64,000 nucleotides of DNA from Pseudomonas tohonis (GTDB taxonomy: Bacteria; Pseudomonadota; Gammaproteobacteria; Pseudomonadales; Pseudomonadaceae). Numbering within the stretch: position 1 is the stretch's first letter; each line of letters begins with the position of its first letter. The translations under genes were made by a program, and so were the position numbers. The DNA is taken from contig NZ_AP023189.1 of assembly GCF_012767755.2 (NCBI RefSeq), positions 1,922,001-1,986,000 on the forward strand, given 5' to 3'. Below, piece by piece: positions 1 through 8,983 of the stretch. A model generated the notes under the pieces. That model did not search any database. It was not told the DNA's origin and saw only the letters and a program-made list of their open reading frames with translations.

Positions 1-1
1 G

Positions 2-1546
2 TGCCTGCGCCTCCAGCACCCGGAAGACGCCCCGGCGGTCGATGCGGCCCTGCAGCGTCATCTGCGCGGCGAGGTGCCGATCTACCAGAGCGAGCACCGC
101 ATGCGGCGCAAGGACGGTTCCTGGGTGTGGATACTCGACCGCGGCAAGGTGGTGGAGTGGAATCCCGATGGCTCGCCCCGGCGCATGATCGGCACCCAGA
201 CCGACATCAGCGCCAGCAAGGCGGCCGAGCTGCAGCTGGCGCTGGCCCACGGTCAGCTGCGCGGGGTGCTGGACGCCGCCACCCAGGTGTCGATCATCGC
301 CACCGACGTCGATGGCTTCGTCCTCCAGTTCAACGTCGGTGCCGAACGCATGCTCGGCTACAGCGCCGACGAAATGCTCGGCAAGCGACCCCGCATGCTG
401 CACCTGGAATCGGAGATCCAGGCGCGCTGCGAAGCCCTGTCGAAGCGGCTGTCACGGCCCATCCGCGACTTCCATCACTACGTGGTCGAGGTGACCGCCG
501 GCGACTGCTACGACGAACACGAGTGGACCTACGTGCGCAAGGACGGCAGCCACCTCACCGGCAACCTGATCCTCACCGAGGTGCGCGACCAGAACGACGC
601 GCTCATCGGCTACCTGGGCATTGCCGTCGACGTCACCGATCGCAAGCGCGTGCAGGCGGCGCTGGAAGACCGTGATCGCCTGCTGCAGAAGCTCAGTGCG
701 CAGGTGCCCGGTGCCATCTACCAGTACCAGCTGTACCCCGATGGCCGGCACCTCTTCCCCTACGTCAGCGCCGGTGTGCGCGACATCCTCGAAGTGGAGC
801 CGGAGCAGGTGAACACCGATGCCTCGCTGGCCTTCACCCGCCTGCACCCCGAGGACCTGGAGCGGATCTACGCCAGCATCCTGCATTCGGCCAAGGCCAT
901 GCAGACCTGGCGCGAGGACTTCCGCGTGCTGCTGCCGCGCCAGGGCCTGCGCTGGTTGCGTGGCGAGTCCGAACCCGAGCGCATGGCGGATGGCAGCGTG
1001 CTCTGGCACGGCTACATCACCGACGTCACCGGGCACAAGCTGGTGGAACAGGAGCTGCGCGCGCTGTCGATCACCGATGCCCTGACGGGGGTCTACAACC
1101 GGCGGCATTTCCAGGAGCGACTGGAGAACGAGATCGCCCGTGCCCAGCGTCGCGAGGGGCCGCTGGCCGTGGTGATGCTGGATGTCGACCATTTCAAGCA
1201 GGTCAACGACCTGCATGGCCATGAGGCAGGTGACCGTGTGTTGCGACAGTTGTGCCAGCGTCTCGGCGCCCGCCTGCGGCGTATCGATGTCCTCTGCCGG
1301 TTGGGCGGGGAGGAGTTCATCGTGCTCTGCCCGGACACCAACCTGGAGCAGGCGCACACGCTGGCCGAGGCGTTGTGGCAATCCCTGCTGCGCGAGGAGA
1401 TGCCCGGCGTCGGCGTGGTCACCGCCAGCTTCGGTTGCGCCAGCTGGCGCGAGGGCGAGACGGCCGATGCCTTGCTGCGGCGCGTGGATTCGGCGGTCTA
1501 TGCCGCCAAGCAGGGCGGGCGTAACCAGGTGCGGGACGCGGAATGA
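2..1546 (+). CDS. PAS-PAS-PAS-GGDEF diguanylate cyclase (5' end outside window)
   Basis: Makes c-di-GMP from two GTP. The reading frame is open from base 2, so the start lies upstream; 514 residues are visible. In order they hold the end of a PAS/PAC domain (to about residue 75), two more PAS/PAC units (about 85-215 and 220-350, each ending in an ITDVT- or AVDVTDRK-type PAC signature) and a C-terminal GGDEF domain (about 355-510). The active-site motif is an intact GGEEF at visible residues 435-439. An RRID at 426-429, five residues upstream, fits the RxxD inhibitory I-site, so product inhibition is expected. No membrane segment is seen in the visible part. The ligand of the PAS domains cannot be told. 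Followed by a strong hairpin shared with convergent dacB. Confidence 0.93.
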   Translation, partial: CLRLQHPEDAPAVDAALQRHLRGEVPIYQSEHRMRRKDGSWVWILDRGKVVEWNPDGSPRRMIGTQTDISASKAAELQLALAHGQLRGVLDAATQVSIIATDVDGFVLQFNVGAERMLGYSADEMLGKRPRMLHLESEIQARCEALSKRLSRPIRDFHHYVVEVTAGDCYDEHEWTYVRKDGSHLTGNLILTEVRDQNDALIGYLGIAVDVTDRKRVQAALEDRDRLLQKLSAQVPGAIYQYQLYPDGRHLFPYVSAGVRDILEVEPEQVNTDASLAFTRLHPEDLERIYASILHSAKAMQTWREDFRVLLPRQGLRWLRGESEPERMADGSVLWHGYITDVTGHKLVEQELRALSITDALTGVYNRRHFQERLENEIARAQRREGPLAVVMLDVDHFKQVNDLHGHEAGDRVLRQLCQRLGARLRRIDVLCRLGGEEFIVLCPDTNLEQAHTLAEALWQSLLREEMPGVGVVTASFGCASWREGETADALLRRVDSAVYAAKQGGRNQVRDAE

Positions 1547-1550
1547 CCCA

Positions 1551-1583
1551 CCGCCCTTTCCGGAGGCGCTCCGGAAAGGGCGG
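1551..1583. terminator. Bidirectional hairpin between the cyclase gene and dacB
   Basis: Perfect 14-bp inverted repeat (1551-1564 with 1570-1583) around a 5-base loop, starting 4 bases after the cyclase stop and ending 8 bases before the dacB stop. No long T-run is seen on either side, but position and stem strength suggest a shared terminator. Confidence 0.7.
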
Positions 1584-1591
1584 GGTGGTAC

Positions 1592-3034
1592 TCAGCGCCT
1601 GGACTGGCCGTAGAGATCGAGCAGCACCTGGTCGAGGATCGAGGACGCTCCCCAGGGGCGCTGGTCATTGAGGATGGCCACCACCGCCCAGGTGTTGCCG
1701 CTGTTGTCGCGGCTGAAACCGGCGATGGCGCGCACCGTGTTCAGGGTGCCGGTCTTGATGTGCGCTTCACCCGCCATGGGCGTGCGGCGCAGGCGCTTGC
1801 GCATGGTCCCGTCCATCGCCACCAGCGGCAGCGAGGCGATGTACTCAGCGGCATAGGGGCTCTGCCAGGCGGCGTGGAGGATGGTCGCCATCTCCCGCGC
1901 GCTGACCCGCTCCTGGCGCGACAGGCCGGAGCCGTTCTCCATCACCAGGTGCGGCGCGGTGATGCCCTTCTTCGCCAGCCAGGCGCGGATCACCCGTTGC
2001 GCGGCCTTGGCGTCGTCGCCGTCCGCGTCGTTGCGGAACTGCGCGCCGATGCTGAGGAACAGCTGCTGCGCCATGGTGTTGTTGCTGTACTTGTTGATGT
2101 CGCGAATGATCTCCACCAGGTCCGGGGAGAACGCGCGCGCCAGCAGCTTGGCGTCCTTGGGCACGCCGGCCAGGCGGTCCTTGCCGAGGATGCTGCCGCC
2201 CAGTTCCTTCCAGATCGCCCGCACCGCGCCGGCGGCGTAGGCGGGGTGGTCGAGCAGCGACAGGTAGGTCTGCGCGCTGCAGCCGTCTGGCAGGCTGCCG
2301 CTGGCGATCACCGTGGTGCCGTCGAACTGGGTCACCGGGTTGTAGCGCACGTCCGGCCAGGCGGGACAGGGCGCCGCCTTGGTCACCTTGATCTGGTTGT
2401 CGATGCGGATGCTCTCGATGGGCGGTTCGGCGGCGACGCTGGCGCGGCCACCGTCGGCGCGGGCAATGAAACGCAGCGCCTTGAGGTTGACCAGCAGCGA
2501 GTCGGGGCCGACCAGGAAGGGCTTGTTCTCGTCGCCGCCGTCATCGTTGAAGGCCGGCAGCTGCGGGTGCACGAAGCGGCTGCGGTCGAGCACCAGGTCG
2601 CCGGTGATCTTCAGCACGCCGTTGGCGCGCAGGTCGCGCATCAGCAGCCAGAGCTTCTCCATGTTCAGCTTCGGGTCGCCACCACCCTTGAGGTAGAGGT
2701 TGCCGTTGAGCACGCCGTCCTTGAGGGTGCCGTCGGTGTAGAACTCGGTCTTCCACTGGTAGGTGGGGCCGAGCAGCTCCAGGGCGGCATAGGTGGTGAT
2801 CAGCTTCATGGTGGAAGCCGGGTTCACCGAGACGTCGGCGTTGAAGATGGTCTGCGCGCCGGGGCCGGTCAGGGGCAGGGTGACCAGCGACAGGGAGTTC
2901 TGCGGGATCTTGTTCTTCTTCAGGGCCTGCTGGACCTTGGCCGGCAGGGTGGAGTTGACCTGGATGGCGAGGACCGGCTGGGCGAAAGGAAGAAGGAGGC
3001 CGGTCAGGGCAAGGATACGAATGGACTTGAACAT
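1592..3034 (-). CDS. dacB: D-alanyl-D-alanine carboxypeptidase/endopeptidase (PBP4 type)
   Basis: Periplasmic low-molecular-weight penicillin-binding protein of the S13 family, which trims D-Ala from peptidoglycan and cuts cross-links. The 480-residue protein begins with a signal peptide (cleavage likely after about residue 23, ...QPVLA). It has the three penicillin-binding motifs: STMK with the nucleophile Ser74, a YSNN (SxN) near residue 315 and a KTG near 426. The long stretch between the first two motifs is typical of PBP4. A TTG codon lies one codon upstream of the chosen ATG, and a GGAGG sits about 10 bases before the ATG, so either could start translation; the mature protein would be the same. 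It is convergent with the cyclase gene and divergent from yggL. Confidence 0.93.
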   Translation of the reverse strand: MFKSIRILALTGLLLPFAQPVLAIQVNSTLPAKVQQALKKNKIPQNSLSLVTLPLTGPGAQTIFNADVSVNPASTMKLITTYAALELLGPTYQWKTEFYTDGTLKDGVLNGNLYLKGGGDPKLNMEKLWLLMRDLRANGVLKITGDLVLDRSRFVHPQLPAFNDDGGDENKPFLVGPDSLLVNLKALRFIARADGGRASVAAEPPIESIRIDNQIKVTKAAPCPAWPDVRYNPVTQFDGTTVIASGSLPDGCSAQTYLSLLDHPAYAAGAVRAIWKELGGSILGKDRLAGVPKDAKLLARAFSPDLVEIIRDINKYSNNTMAQQLFLSIGAQFRNDADGDDAKAAQRVIRAWLAKKGITAPHLVMENGSGLSRQERVSAREMATILHAAWQSPYAAEYIASLPLVAMDGTMRKRLRRTPMAGEAHIKTGTLNTVRAIAGFSRDNSGNTWAVVAILNDQRPWGASSILDQVLLDLYGQSRR

Positions 3035-3267
3035 CAACGAAGGCCCTCCGCACGAGGGCGAGTAACGCAGTTATGCATGGCAGGTTCCCACAACGTGTTC
3101 GGGAAATTGCGCGCATTATGCCGTAAGCATTCCCCGGGCGCTCGTGCTGCTGACCGCTCGCACCTGGCCGCTGTGGCCCGCCGTTGCGCCGTTCCGCCAC
3201 GCGGGCGGGCAAGGTGGCGATGAAACTGCTAGAGTGCCGCGCTTGAACACATGAAGAGGATTGCCTG

Positions 3268-3606
3268 ATGGCCACAAATCGTTCCCGCCGCCTGCGAAAG
3301 AAGCTCTGCGTCGATGAATTCCAGGAGCTGGGTTGCGAGCTGAGCCTGACCTACAAGGACGGGCTGGCCGAAGCGGAGCTGGAAAGCTTCCTCGATCAGT
3401 TCATCGACGACGCGATCCAGGGCAACGGCCTGGGTTATGTCGGCGGTGACGACTACGGTTTCGTCTGCCTGTCCAAGCGCGGCTCGGTCAGCGAGGAGCA
3501 GCGCGGCAAGCTGGAAGCCTGGCTCAAGGGCCGCAGCGAGCTGGCCAGCTTCACCCTGAGTCCGCTGGTGGATGTCTGGTACCCGGAAAACCCGATCAAC
3601 CAGTGA
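3268..3606 (+). CDS. yggL: YggL family protein (DUF469)
   Basis: A 112-residue soluble protein that matches the YggL/DUF469 family: a basic N-terminus (RSRRLRKKL), the DEFQELGCEL stretch, GDDYGFVCL in the middle and a DVWYPE near the C-terminus. E. coli YggL has been reported to associate with the 50S ribosomal subunit; the molecular role is poorly defined. An AGAGGA lies 7 bases before the ATG. It is a single-gene unit closed by a rho-independent terminator. Confidence 0.88.
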   Translation: MATNRSRRLRKKLCVDEFQELGCELSLTYKDGLAEAELESFLDQFIDDAIQGNGLGYVGGDDYGFVCLSKRGSVSEEQRGKLEAWLKGRSELASFTLSPLVDVWYPENPINQ

Positions 3607-3623
3607 TCCCGGCGGTATTGAAG

Positions 3624-3648
3624 AGGGGCGCTTGATGCGCCCCTTTTT
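3624..3648 (+). terminator. Rho-independent terminator of yggL
   Basis: Stem of GGGGCGC (3625-3631) with GCGCCCC (3637-3643), extended by an A-T pair, loop TTGAT, followed at once by TTTTT (3644-3648). Confidence 0.9.
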
Positions 3649-3686
3649 CATGCCTGCGATTGACCACCGGTGTGGCGCGACCTGGC

Positions 3687-3706
3687 AGGTCGGCTGCAAC
3701 CCGACA
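3687..3706. repeat. REP-like palindromic repeat, copy 1
   Basis: The 20-mer AGGTCGGCTGCAACCCGACA has GTCGG/CCGAC arms around a TGCAA core. It recurs at 27699-27718 with one mismatch. A second hairpin, CGACCT-GGC-AGGTCG (3678-3692), overlaps it. It lies between convergent yggL and the HD-GYP gene, the usual place for REP-type elements. Confidence 0.6.
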
Positions 3707-3723
3707 CCGTGGCGCCGGAAGGG

Positions 3724-6681
3724 TTAGTTGCCCGGCCCCGCGCGCTCCAGGATCGCGCCCTCGTCCACCGCGTCGATCTGCTCGGGCCGCAGGAAGCGCT
3801 CCGCGTAGTCGCGGTACACGCCGGAGCGGATGAACAGGCCGAACAGTTCCGGATCGATGTGCGCGCCCTTGCACATGCCGACCATGATCCCCAGCGCCTC
3901 GGACAGCGTCTTGCCCTTCTTGTAGGGGCGGTCCACAGCCGTCAGCGCCTCGAAGATATCGGCGATGGCCATCATCCGTGCCGGCAGGCTCATCTGCTCG
4001 CGACTCAGGCGTTTCGGGTAGCCGCTGCCGTCCATCTTCTCGTGGTGGCCGCCGGCGATCTCGGCCACGCCCTTGAGGTGCGGCGGGAAGGGCAGGCGAT
4101 CGAGCATGAGGATGGTCTGCACGATGTGGTGGTTGATGATGTAGCGCTCTTCCGCCGTCAGCGTGCCGCGAGCGATGGAGAGGTTGTGCAGCTCGCCACG
4201 GTTGAATTTGTGCGTGGGCACGTCGAGCTTGAATCCCCAGGGATTGTCGGGCGCCATGCGCTCGCTTTCCGGCCGCTCCAGGAGGTGTTCGGGGCGGTCG
4301 GCCAGCAGCGGCTCGTCCACCGGTAGCGGGCGCGGCGGGGTGCGGGCCATGCGCTGGCCTTCCTCCCAGGACACGCCGAGTCGGTCGTCCAGGGTCCGGC
4401 TCCAGGTGCGCGCGGCGATTCCCCGCAGGCGCTGCTGGTCTTCCTCGGCCATGAATTCACCGCCCAGGTTGCTGCGGGCGATGAAGGCGAACTCCTCGTC
4501 CAGCGTCGCCAGCAATGCGTCGCGCAGGCCGGCCTGGGTGGATGCGTCGGCGCCTTCGGCCACGGCCTTCCAGTAGGTGATCCAGGCATCGCGCTTGAGC
4601 ACCTCGAAGCGCATGCGCACCTCATGGATGCGGTCGTAGAGGGTTTCCAGCTTGGTCGCCTTGTCCACCACGTACTCGGGGGTGGTGACCTTGCCGCAGT
4701 CGTGCAGCCAGGCGGCGATGTGCAGGGCCTCCCAGTCTTCGTCGCTGGGGGTGTAGTCGCGGAAGGGCGGCTCGTCGCTGGCCGCGGCGGCGCGGGCCAG
4801 CGCCAGGGTGATCTCCGGCACGCGCTGGCAATGGCCACCGGTGTAGGGGCTCTTGGCGTCGATGGCGCCGGCGATGAGCTGGATGAAGGCGTCGAGCAAC
4901 TGCTTCTGTTTCTCCAGCAGGCGCTGGCTCTCGATGCACAGCGCGGCAACCCCGGAGATGGCTTCGACGAAGGCGATGCGTTCGGGCCTGAGCATGGCCG
5001 GCTCCCCGCTGTCGCCGGTGTCGCGGTGCAGGAGCGCGAGCACACCGACGGTTTCGCCCTGGCGGTTGTGCAGGCCGGTGCTGACCATGTGCACCCGTGG
5101 GCTCTCCAGGGTCTGCAGCACCTGGCGCAGGTCGCCGGCCTGGTCGAAGCCGAACGAGCGCACCTGGCTGACGCCCCCGCTCGCCGGCAGGCGCAGCCAG
5201 TCGGGCAACCCCGCTTCGTCGAGGGCGTGGCTGCGCAGGCCGTGGTCTTCGAGGTTGTGCTCGCTGCCGCCGAGGAACAGGCCGCTGGGCTCCAGGCGGC
5301 CGCTGGCACCGTCCAGCAGGTAGATGAAGCCCCCGGAGGCTTCGCTGATGGTCACGGTCTCCTCCAGCACGCGACGCAGGAGGGCGTCGAAGCGGTTCTC
5401 GGCCGAGAGGCTCGCGGTGATCTCCAGGAAGCTGGCCAGGGTGTCCTTCATCTTCGCCATCGCCACGGCCAGCTGGTCCACCTCGAGCACCGGCGAGCGG
5501 CCCATCGTCGGGATATTGAAGTTGAAGCTGCGAATGGCCTCCGCTTCGGCCACCAGCGCTCTCAGCGGCTTGACCAGCACCCGCGACAGCAGCCAGCCGA
5601 TGGGGATGCAGAGCAGGAGAATGCCAAGGGTCAGCACCGCGCCCTGCCAGCGGATGCGATAGGCGTCCGCCAGCAGCTCGTCCTCCGGCGCCAGCAACGC
5701 CAGGTAGAGGCCTTCGGGGCCGCCCGCCAGCAGGCGGTTCTGCGATACCACCCAGCGGCGCTTGGTCAACTCCAGGGTGGTGCGCTGGTCCTGGGTCAGG
5801 CCCATGTCGATCAGTGCGGCGACGGCGGGGTCGAGGTCGCGCGCCATGGCCAGCTGCGGCTTGTCGTCGATGCGCACGATCAGCCGGGAGATGTCCGGGT
5901 AGGCCACCGCGTGGCCGTCCGGCGAGAACAGCAGCACCTGGGTGGAGGGGGTGACCCGGTGCTGCGCAAGGGTGGCGGAAAGGTCGTTCAGGGTCAGGTC
6001 GGCGGCGATCACCGCATCGTCGCCGGCGGGCTGGGCGAGGGTGGTGCCGACCGCGCCGGTGGAGAAGAACACATAGGGCCGGGTGGTGATCAGGCTGCCC
6101 TGTTCCAGCGCGCGCGAGTACCAGGGGCGGTTGCGCGGGTCGTAGCGCTCGTTGAGCTCCTGGCGACGGCTGATGAGCTCCAGGTTCGCGTCGAAGTAGA
6201 GCGACTCGGAGCGGGCCCGGTTGAGGTTGTCGCGCTCGATGCTCCACAGCTGGTAGGCGGCACCTTCGGGGGCGTCGAAGCGCTGCTTGAGTTCGGCGGT
6301 GCGCAGCGGGCGCACCATGAAGAAGTCGCCGTCGTCGTAGCCGACATACAGCGACGCCAGCTTGGGGTTGTCGCGCAGCGCCTGGGCGAAGCCGCGCAAC
6401 AGCAGCTCCTGGCGCTGGTAGCCGGCGTACCGCTGGGTGCCGGGGTTGAGGGCCAGCAGGTTGAGCAGGTGGTGGATGGGGCGGTAGGTGTTTTCCAGGT
6501 CGGTCTCGACGTCCTGGCTGATGCGCTCGAAGAGCGTGTCGCTGCTGGAGAGGATGATCTGGCTGGTCTGCCTGTAGTTGAAGATTCCCAGCACGATGCC
6601 GGTCATCAGCAACAGGAGGGTGAACAGCAGGCTGATATGGACATGCAACGGAAAACGGCGTTCGACCGGCTTGTACGGCAT
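3724..6681 (-). CDS. Membrane sensor with Cache, HAMP, GAF and HD-GYP domains (probable c-di-GMP phosphodiesterase)
   Basis: A 985-residue inner-membrane protein. TM1 is about residues 15-36, then a large periplasmic Cache-like sensor, TM2 about 345-368, a HAMP linker, a GAF-like region about 425-590 and an HD-GYP domain from about 600. Key residues are present: HDCGK near residue 660, a HH pair near 852, HHEKMDGSGYP near 880-890, and a C-terminal DIFEALTAVDRPYKK. HD-GYP enzymes hydrolyse c-di-GMP to pGpG or GMP using a metal centre. The HD motif and the next metal-ligand histidines are about 190 residues apart, much more than usual (see findings). The start has GAGGAG 9 bases upstream. The periplasmic ligand is unknown. 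It is convergent with yggL and divergent from a response regulator. Confidence 0.9.
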   Translation of the reverse strand: MPYKPVERRFPLHVHISLLFTLLLLMTGIVLGIFNYRQTSQIILSSSDTLFERISQDVETDLENTYRPIHHLLNLLALNPGTQRYAGYQRQELLLRGFAQALRDNPKLASLYVGYDDGDFFMVRPLRTAELKQRFDAPEGAAYQLWSIERDNLNRARSESLYFDANLELISRRQELNERYDPRNRPWYSRALEQGSLITTRPYVFFSTGAVGTTLAQPAGDDAVIAADLTLNDLSATLAQHRVTPSTQVLLFSPDGHAVAYPDISRLIVRIDDKPQLAMARDLDPAVAALIDMGLTQDQRTTLELTKRRWVVSQNRLLAGGPEGLYLALLAPEDELLADAYRIRWQGAVLTLGILLLCIPIGWLLSRVLVKPLRALVAEAEAIRSFNFNIPTMGRSPVLEVDQLAVAMAKMKDTLASFLEITASLSAENRFDALLRRVLEETVTISEASGGFIYLLDGASGRLEPSGLFLGGSEHNLEDHGLRSHALDEAGLPDWLRLPASGGVSQVRSFGFDQAGDLRQVLQTLESPRVHMVSTGLHNRQGETVGVLALLHRDTGDSGEPAMLRPERIAFVEAISGVAALCIESQRLLEKQKQLLDAFIQLIAGAIDAKSPYTGGHCQRVPEITLALARAAAASDEPPFRDYTPSDEDWEALHIAAWLHDCGKVTTPEYVVDKATKLETLYDRIHEVRMRFEVLKRDAWITYWKAVAEGADASTQAGLRDALLATLDEEFAFIARSNLGGEFMAEEDQQRLRGIAARTWSRTLDDRLGVSWEEGQRMARTPPRPLPVDEPLLADRPEHLLERPESERMAPDNPWGFKLDVPTHKFNRGELHNLSIARGTLTAEERYIINHHIVQTILMLDRLPFPPHLKGVAEIAGGHHEKMDGSGYPKRLSREQMSLPARMMAIADIFEALTAVDRPYKKGKTLSEALGIMVGMCKGAHIDPELFGLFIRSGVYRDYAERFLRPEQIDAVDEGAILERAGPGN

Positions 6682-7071
6682 TGCCCGAAGCTCCTCGATC
6701 CCTGTCTAGGAAAAGACCCGCATGGAGAATAGATGAGCGTTTGGACGGCTGTGCCAGCGCGGCGAAATAAATAGCGCCCCGGTCGGATGGTCACGCGCCG
6801 CTGGCATCTATCGTCCTGGCGACCGTGGCGCACGCCCTGGCGTCCGACGCTGTGCGAAGTCTTCCGGCAGGGGTGAGGGCAATGCGTCCGATCATCGCTC
6901 CGCACGACCATTCGACGCGCCGTGCCGTTGTTTTCTCTAGGACTTCGTAGGAGTTGTCTCAAGTTTCTGAGCGGCAGGTCTGGAAGCACCTCCAGCGCCT
7001 CCGGCGTGCTCGACAGGCTCGGATGCCCCTCTATCTTGGCAGCTCCGAATCACCGTAGATGGAGACGCAAG
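6682..7071. other. Divergent intergenic region, HD-GYP gene / response regulator
   Basis: A 390-base gap with no supported gene. It must hold the promoters for both flanking genes. An open frame runs through it into the response regulator from 6922, but that extension has no family resemblance and lacks a convincing ribosome site, so I treat it as leader. I see no operator, terminator or RNA gene I can defend. Confidence 0.5.
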
Positions 7072-7749
7072 GTGAGCAAACTCGTAGACCTGGATGCATT
7101 CATTCGCGCAGGCGGTGAGTCGCCGCGCAAGGTTCTGATCGTCGACGACCACCCCGTCATCCGGCTGGCTGTCCGCCTGGTGTTGACGCGGGAAGGGTAT
7201 GAGGTGGTCGCCGAGACGGACAATGGCGTCGATGCCATCGCCCTGGCTCGCGACCACCTGCCCGACCTGGTGATCCTCGACATCGGCATTCCCAAGCTCG
7301 GTGGCCTCGATGTGATCGCCCGCATCAGCTCGCTGGACCTGCCCTTGCGGGTGTTGGTACTGACCGGGCAGAACCCCAGCCACTACGCCGCCCGTTGCAT
7401 GCAGGCCGGCGCCGCGGGCTTCGTCTGCAAGGAAGGCGACCTGGGCGAGCTGACCGCCTCGGTGCGCGCCGTGCTGTCCGGCTACAGCTATTTTCCCAGC
7501 GAGGTCATCCGTACCGGCAAGCGCCAGGGCGGCATGCCCGACGACAGCGAGATGATCGAACGCCTCTCGGATCGCGAACTGGTGGTGCTCAAGTACCTGG
7601 CCAACGGCTACACCAACAAGCAGATCGCCAGCGAGATGTTCATCAGCAACAAGACGGTGAGCACCTACAAGTCGCGCCTGCTGCTCAAGCTCAACTCGCG
7701 CTCGCTGATCGAGCTGGTCGAATTCGCCAATCGCAACGAACTGGTGTGA
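7072..7749 (+). CDS. NarL/FixJ-family response regulator (RocA/EvgA-like)
   Basis: A two-component transcription factor of 225 residues. The receiver domain (about 20-135) has the acidic pair Asp25-Asp26 and the phospho-acceptor Asp70 in a DIGIPKLGG context typical of the EvgA/BvgA/RocA group. The LuxR-type HTH (about 160-220) has LSDRELVVLKYLANGYTNKQIA and NKTVSTYKSRLL. I chose the GTG at 7072 because GGAGA lies 8 bases upstream and the receiver homology begins about 18 residues after it. No histidine kinase is encoded nearby. From memory of PAO1 gene order this may correspond to RocA2, but the rocS2-type sensor is absent here. Confidence 0.9.
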   Translation: MSKLVDLDAFIRAGGESPRKVLIVDDHPVIRLAVRLVLTREGYEVVAETDNGVDAIALARDHLPDLVILDIGIPKLGGLDVIARISSLDLPLRVLVLTGQNPSHYAARCMQAGAAGFVCKEGDLGELTASVRAVLSGYSYFPSEVIRTGKRQGGMPDDSEMIERLSDRELVVLKYLANGYTNKQIASEMFISNKTVSTYKSRLLLKLNSRSLIELVEFANRNELV

Positions 7750-7844
7750 AGCGCAGGATGGCCGCGCACCCTGGCCGGTGCGTCGCCATCGATCCCCCCA
7801 CAATCCCTTTTCTCGCGCTGCGGACCCGGGCGCCGGCGGCTGGC

Positions 7845-8933
7845 CTATTCCTGGACGGGTCGTGGTGCCTGGTTGGTGACGGGCGAGATCGGGGCTTCGA
7901 CCTTGCGCTCGCCCCAGCGCAGGCGCGCCCGGTGCGCGGCGTAGGCCATCAGCAGTGCCAGGGCGCAGCCCAGCAGGCTGTTGTAGAGGCGCACCTCGGG
8001 CAGGTGCCAGTCGCGGGCGAGGCTTTCGGATAGCAGCACGAAGCAGACGGTGGTCTGTACCACGAACAGGCCGTAGTGCTGGGCGATGAAGGCGCGGCTG
8101 AGCACGATCAGCGGCAGCATGCAGGCCACCAGCAGCGCCGGGCTCTGCAGCCAGTGGCCGAAGAGGATCAGCAGCAGGGCGCCGATCAGGGTGCCGAGGC
8201 CGCGCTGCATGCCGCGCACCAGGCTGCTGTCGAGTTCCATCTGCAGGGTGGTCACCACCGTCAGCGTCAGCCAGTAGCCGCGCGGCATGCCGGTGAGGTT
8301 GGCGGCCAGGCCGGCCAGGGCGATGGCCAGCGTGCAGGCCAGCGCGTGGATCCACCACAGCCGCCGGGGCAGCCGCGCGGCGTGGCGGCGCAGTACACGG
8401 CTGAAGCCGAGCAGGCGTGGGAGCAGGGGCCACAGGCGCAGCCCGTGCATGCCACGCAGGAAGAACGCCAGCAGCATCACCCAGAGCCCGCCGATGGCGA
8501 ACAGCGCCCCCACCGCCAGGCCATTGTTGAGGCTGCCGCTGCCGGCCTGACCCTGGCCTAGGCAGAGGCATACCGCCAGGCCGACGCCGAGCTTGCCCAG
8601 TTCGGTGCCGTAGCGCTGCAGCAGTGCCAGGAGGAAGCCCCACAGGGCGAAGCTGGCGAGGCTCAGCAGGGGATGGCTGGCGGCCCAGAAGCCGACCCCC
8701 GCGCTGAGGGCGCCGAGCAGGGTGAGCAGCAGCATGCGCAACATGCCGAAGCGGTGCATGGGGTTGGCCAGGGCGGCCTGGAAGGCGCCGGTGGCGGCCC
8801 AGAGGAAGCCGGTATGGGCGGTGAACAGACCCAGCATCAGCGGCAGGCCGCAGCCCAGGCCGGCGATGGCGGCCGGCCCCCAGGCTGCTGGGCCGGCATG
8901 CCAGTGCATGCTTTGTCTGAGCGCCTTGCGCAT
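7845..8933 (-). CDS. FUSC-family inner-membrane protein
   Basis: A 362-residue, strongly hydrophobic protein with about nine to ten predicted membrane segments in two blocks separated by a short basic linker (RVLRRHAARLPRR), the layout of fusaric-acid-resistance (FUSC/YccS-like) proteins. The C-terminal half has the RGYWLTLTVVTTLQ signature of the family. Such proteins are linked to aromatic acid efflux, but there are no AaeA-like or outer-membrane partners here, so the substrate is unknown. The ATG has GGAG 9 bases upstream. It lies 50 bp downstream of dgt on the same strand and may be co-transcribed with it. Confidence 0.82.
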   Translation of the reverse strand: MRKALRQSMHWHAGPAAWGPAAIAGLGCGLPLMLGLFTAHTGFLWAATGAFQAALANPMHRFGMLRMLLLTLLGALSAGVGFWAASHPLLSLASFALWGFLLALLQRYGTELGKLGVGLAVCLCLGQGQAGSGSLNNGLAVGALFAIGGLWVMLLAFFLRGMHGLRLWPLLPRLLGFSRVLRRHAARLPRRLWWIHALACTLAIALAGLAANLTGMPRGYWLTLTVVTTLQMELDSSLVRGMQRGLGTLIGALLLILFGHWLQSPALLVACMLPLIVLSRAFIAQHYGLFVVQTTVCFVLLSESLARDWHLPEVRLYNSLLGCALALLMAYAAHRARLRWGERKVEAPISPVTNQAPRPVQE

Positions 8934-8983
8934 CTGTCGTGACTCCTTGCAGCGGCCGCCCGGCTGCGGGCGGCCTGGTAACC

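Noticed and set aside
4624..6732. 702-codon plus-strand frame across the HD-GYP gene
   Set aside because: Shadow of a clear multi-domain protein on the other strand. The same reasoning covers the long frames opposite dacB, slt, uup, topA and the SNF2 gene.
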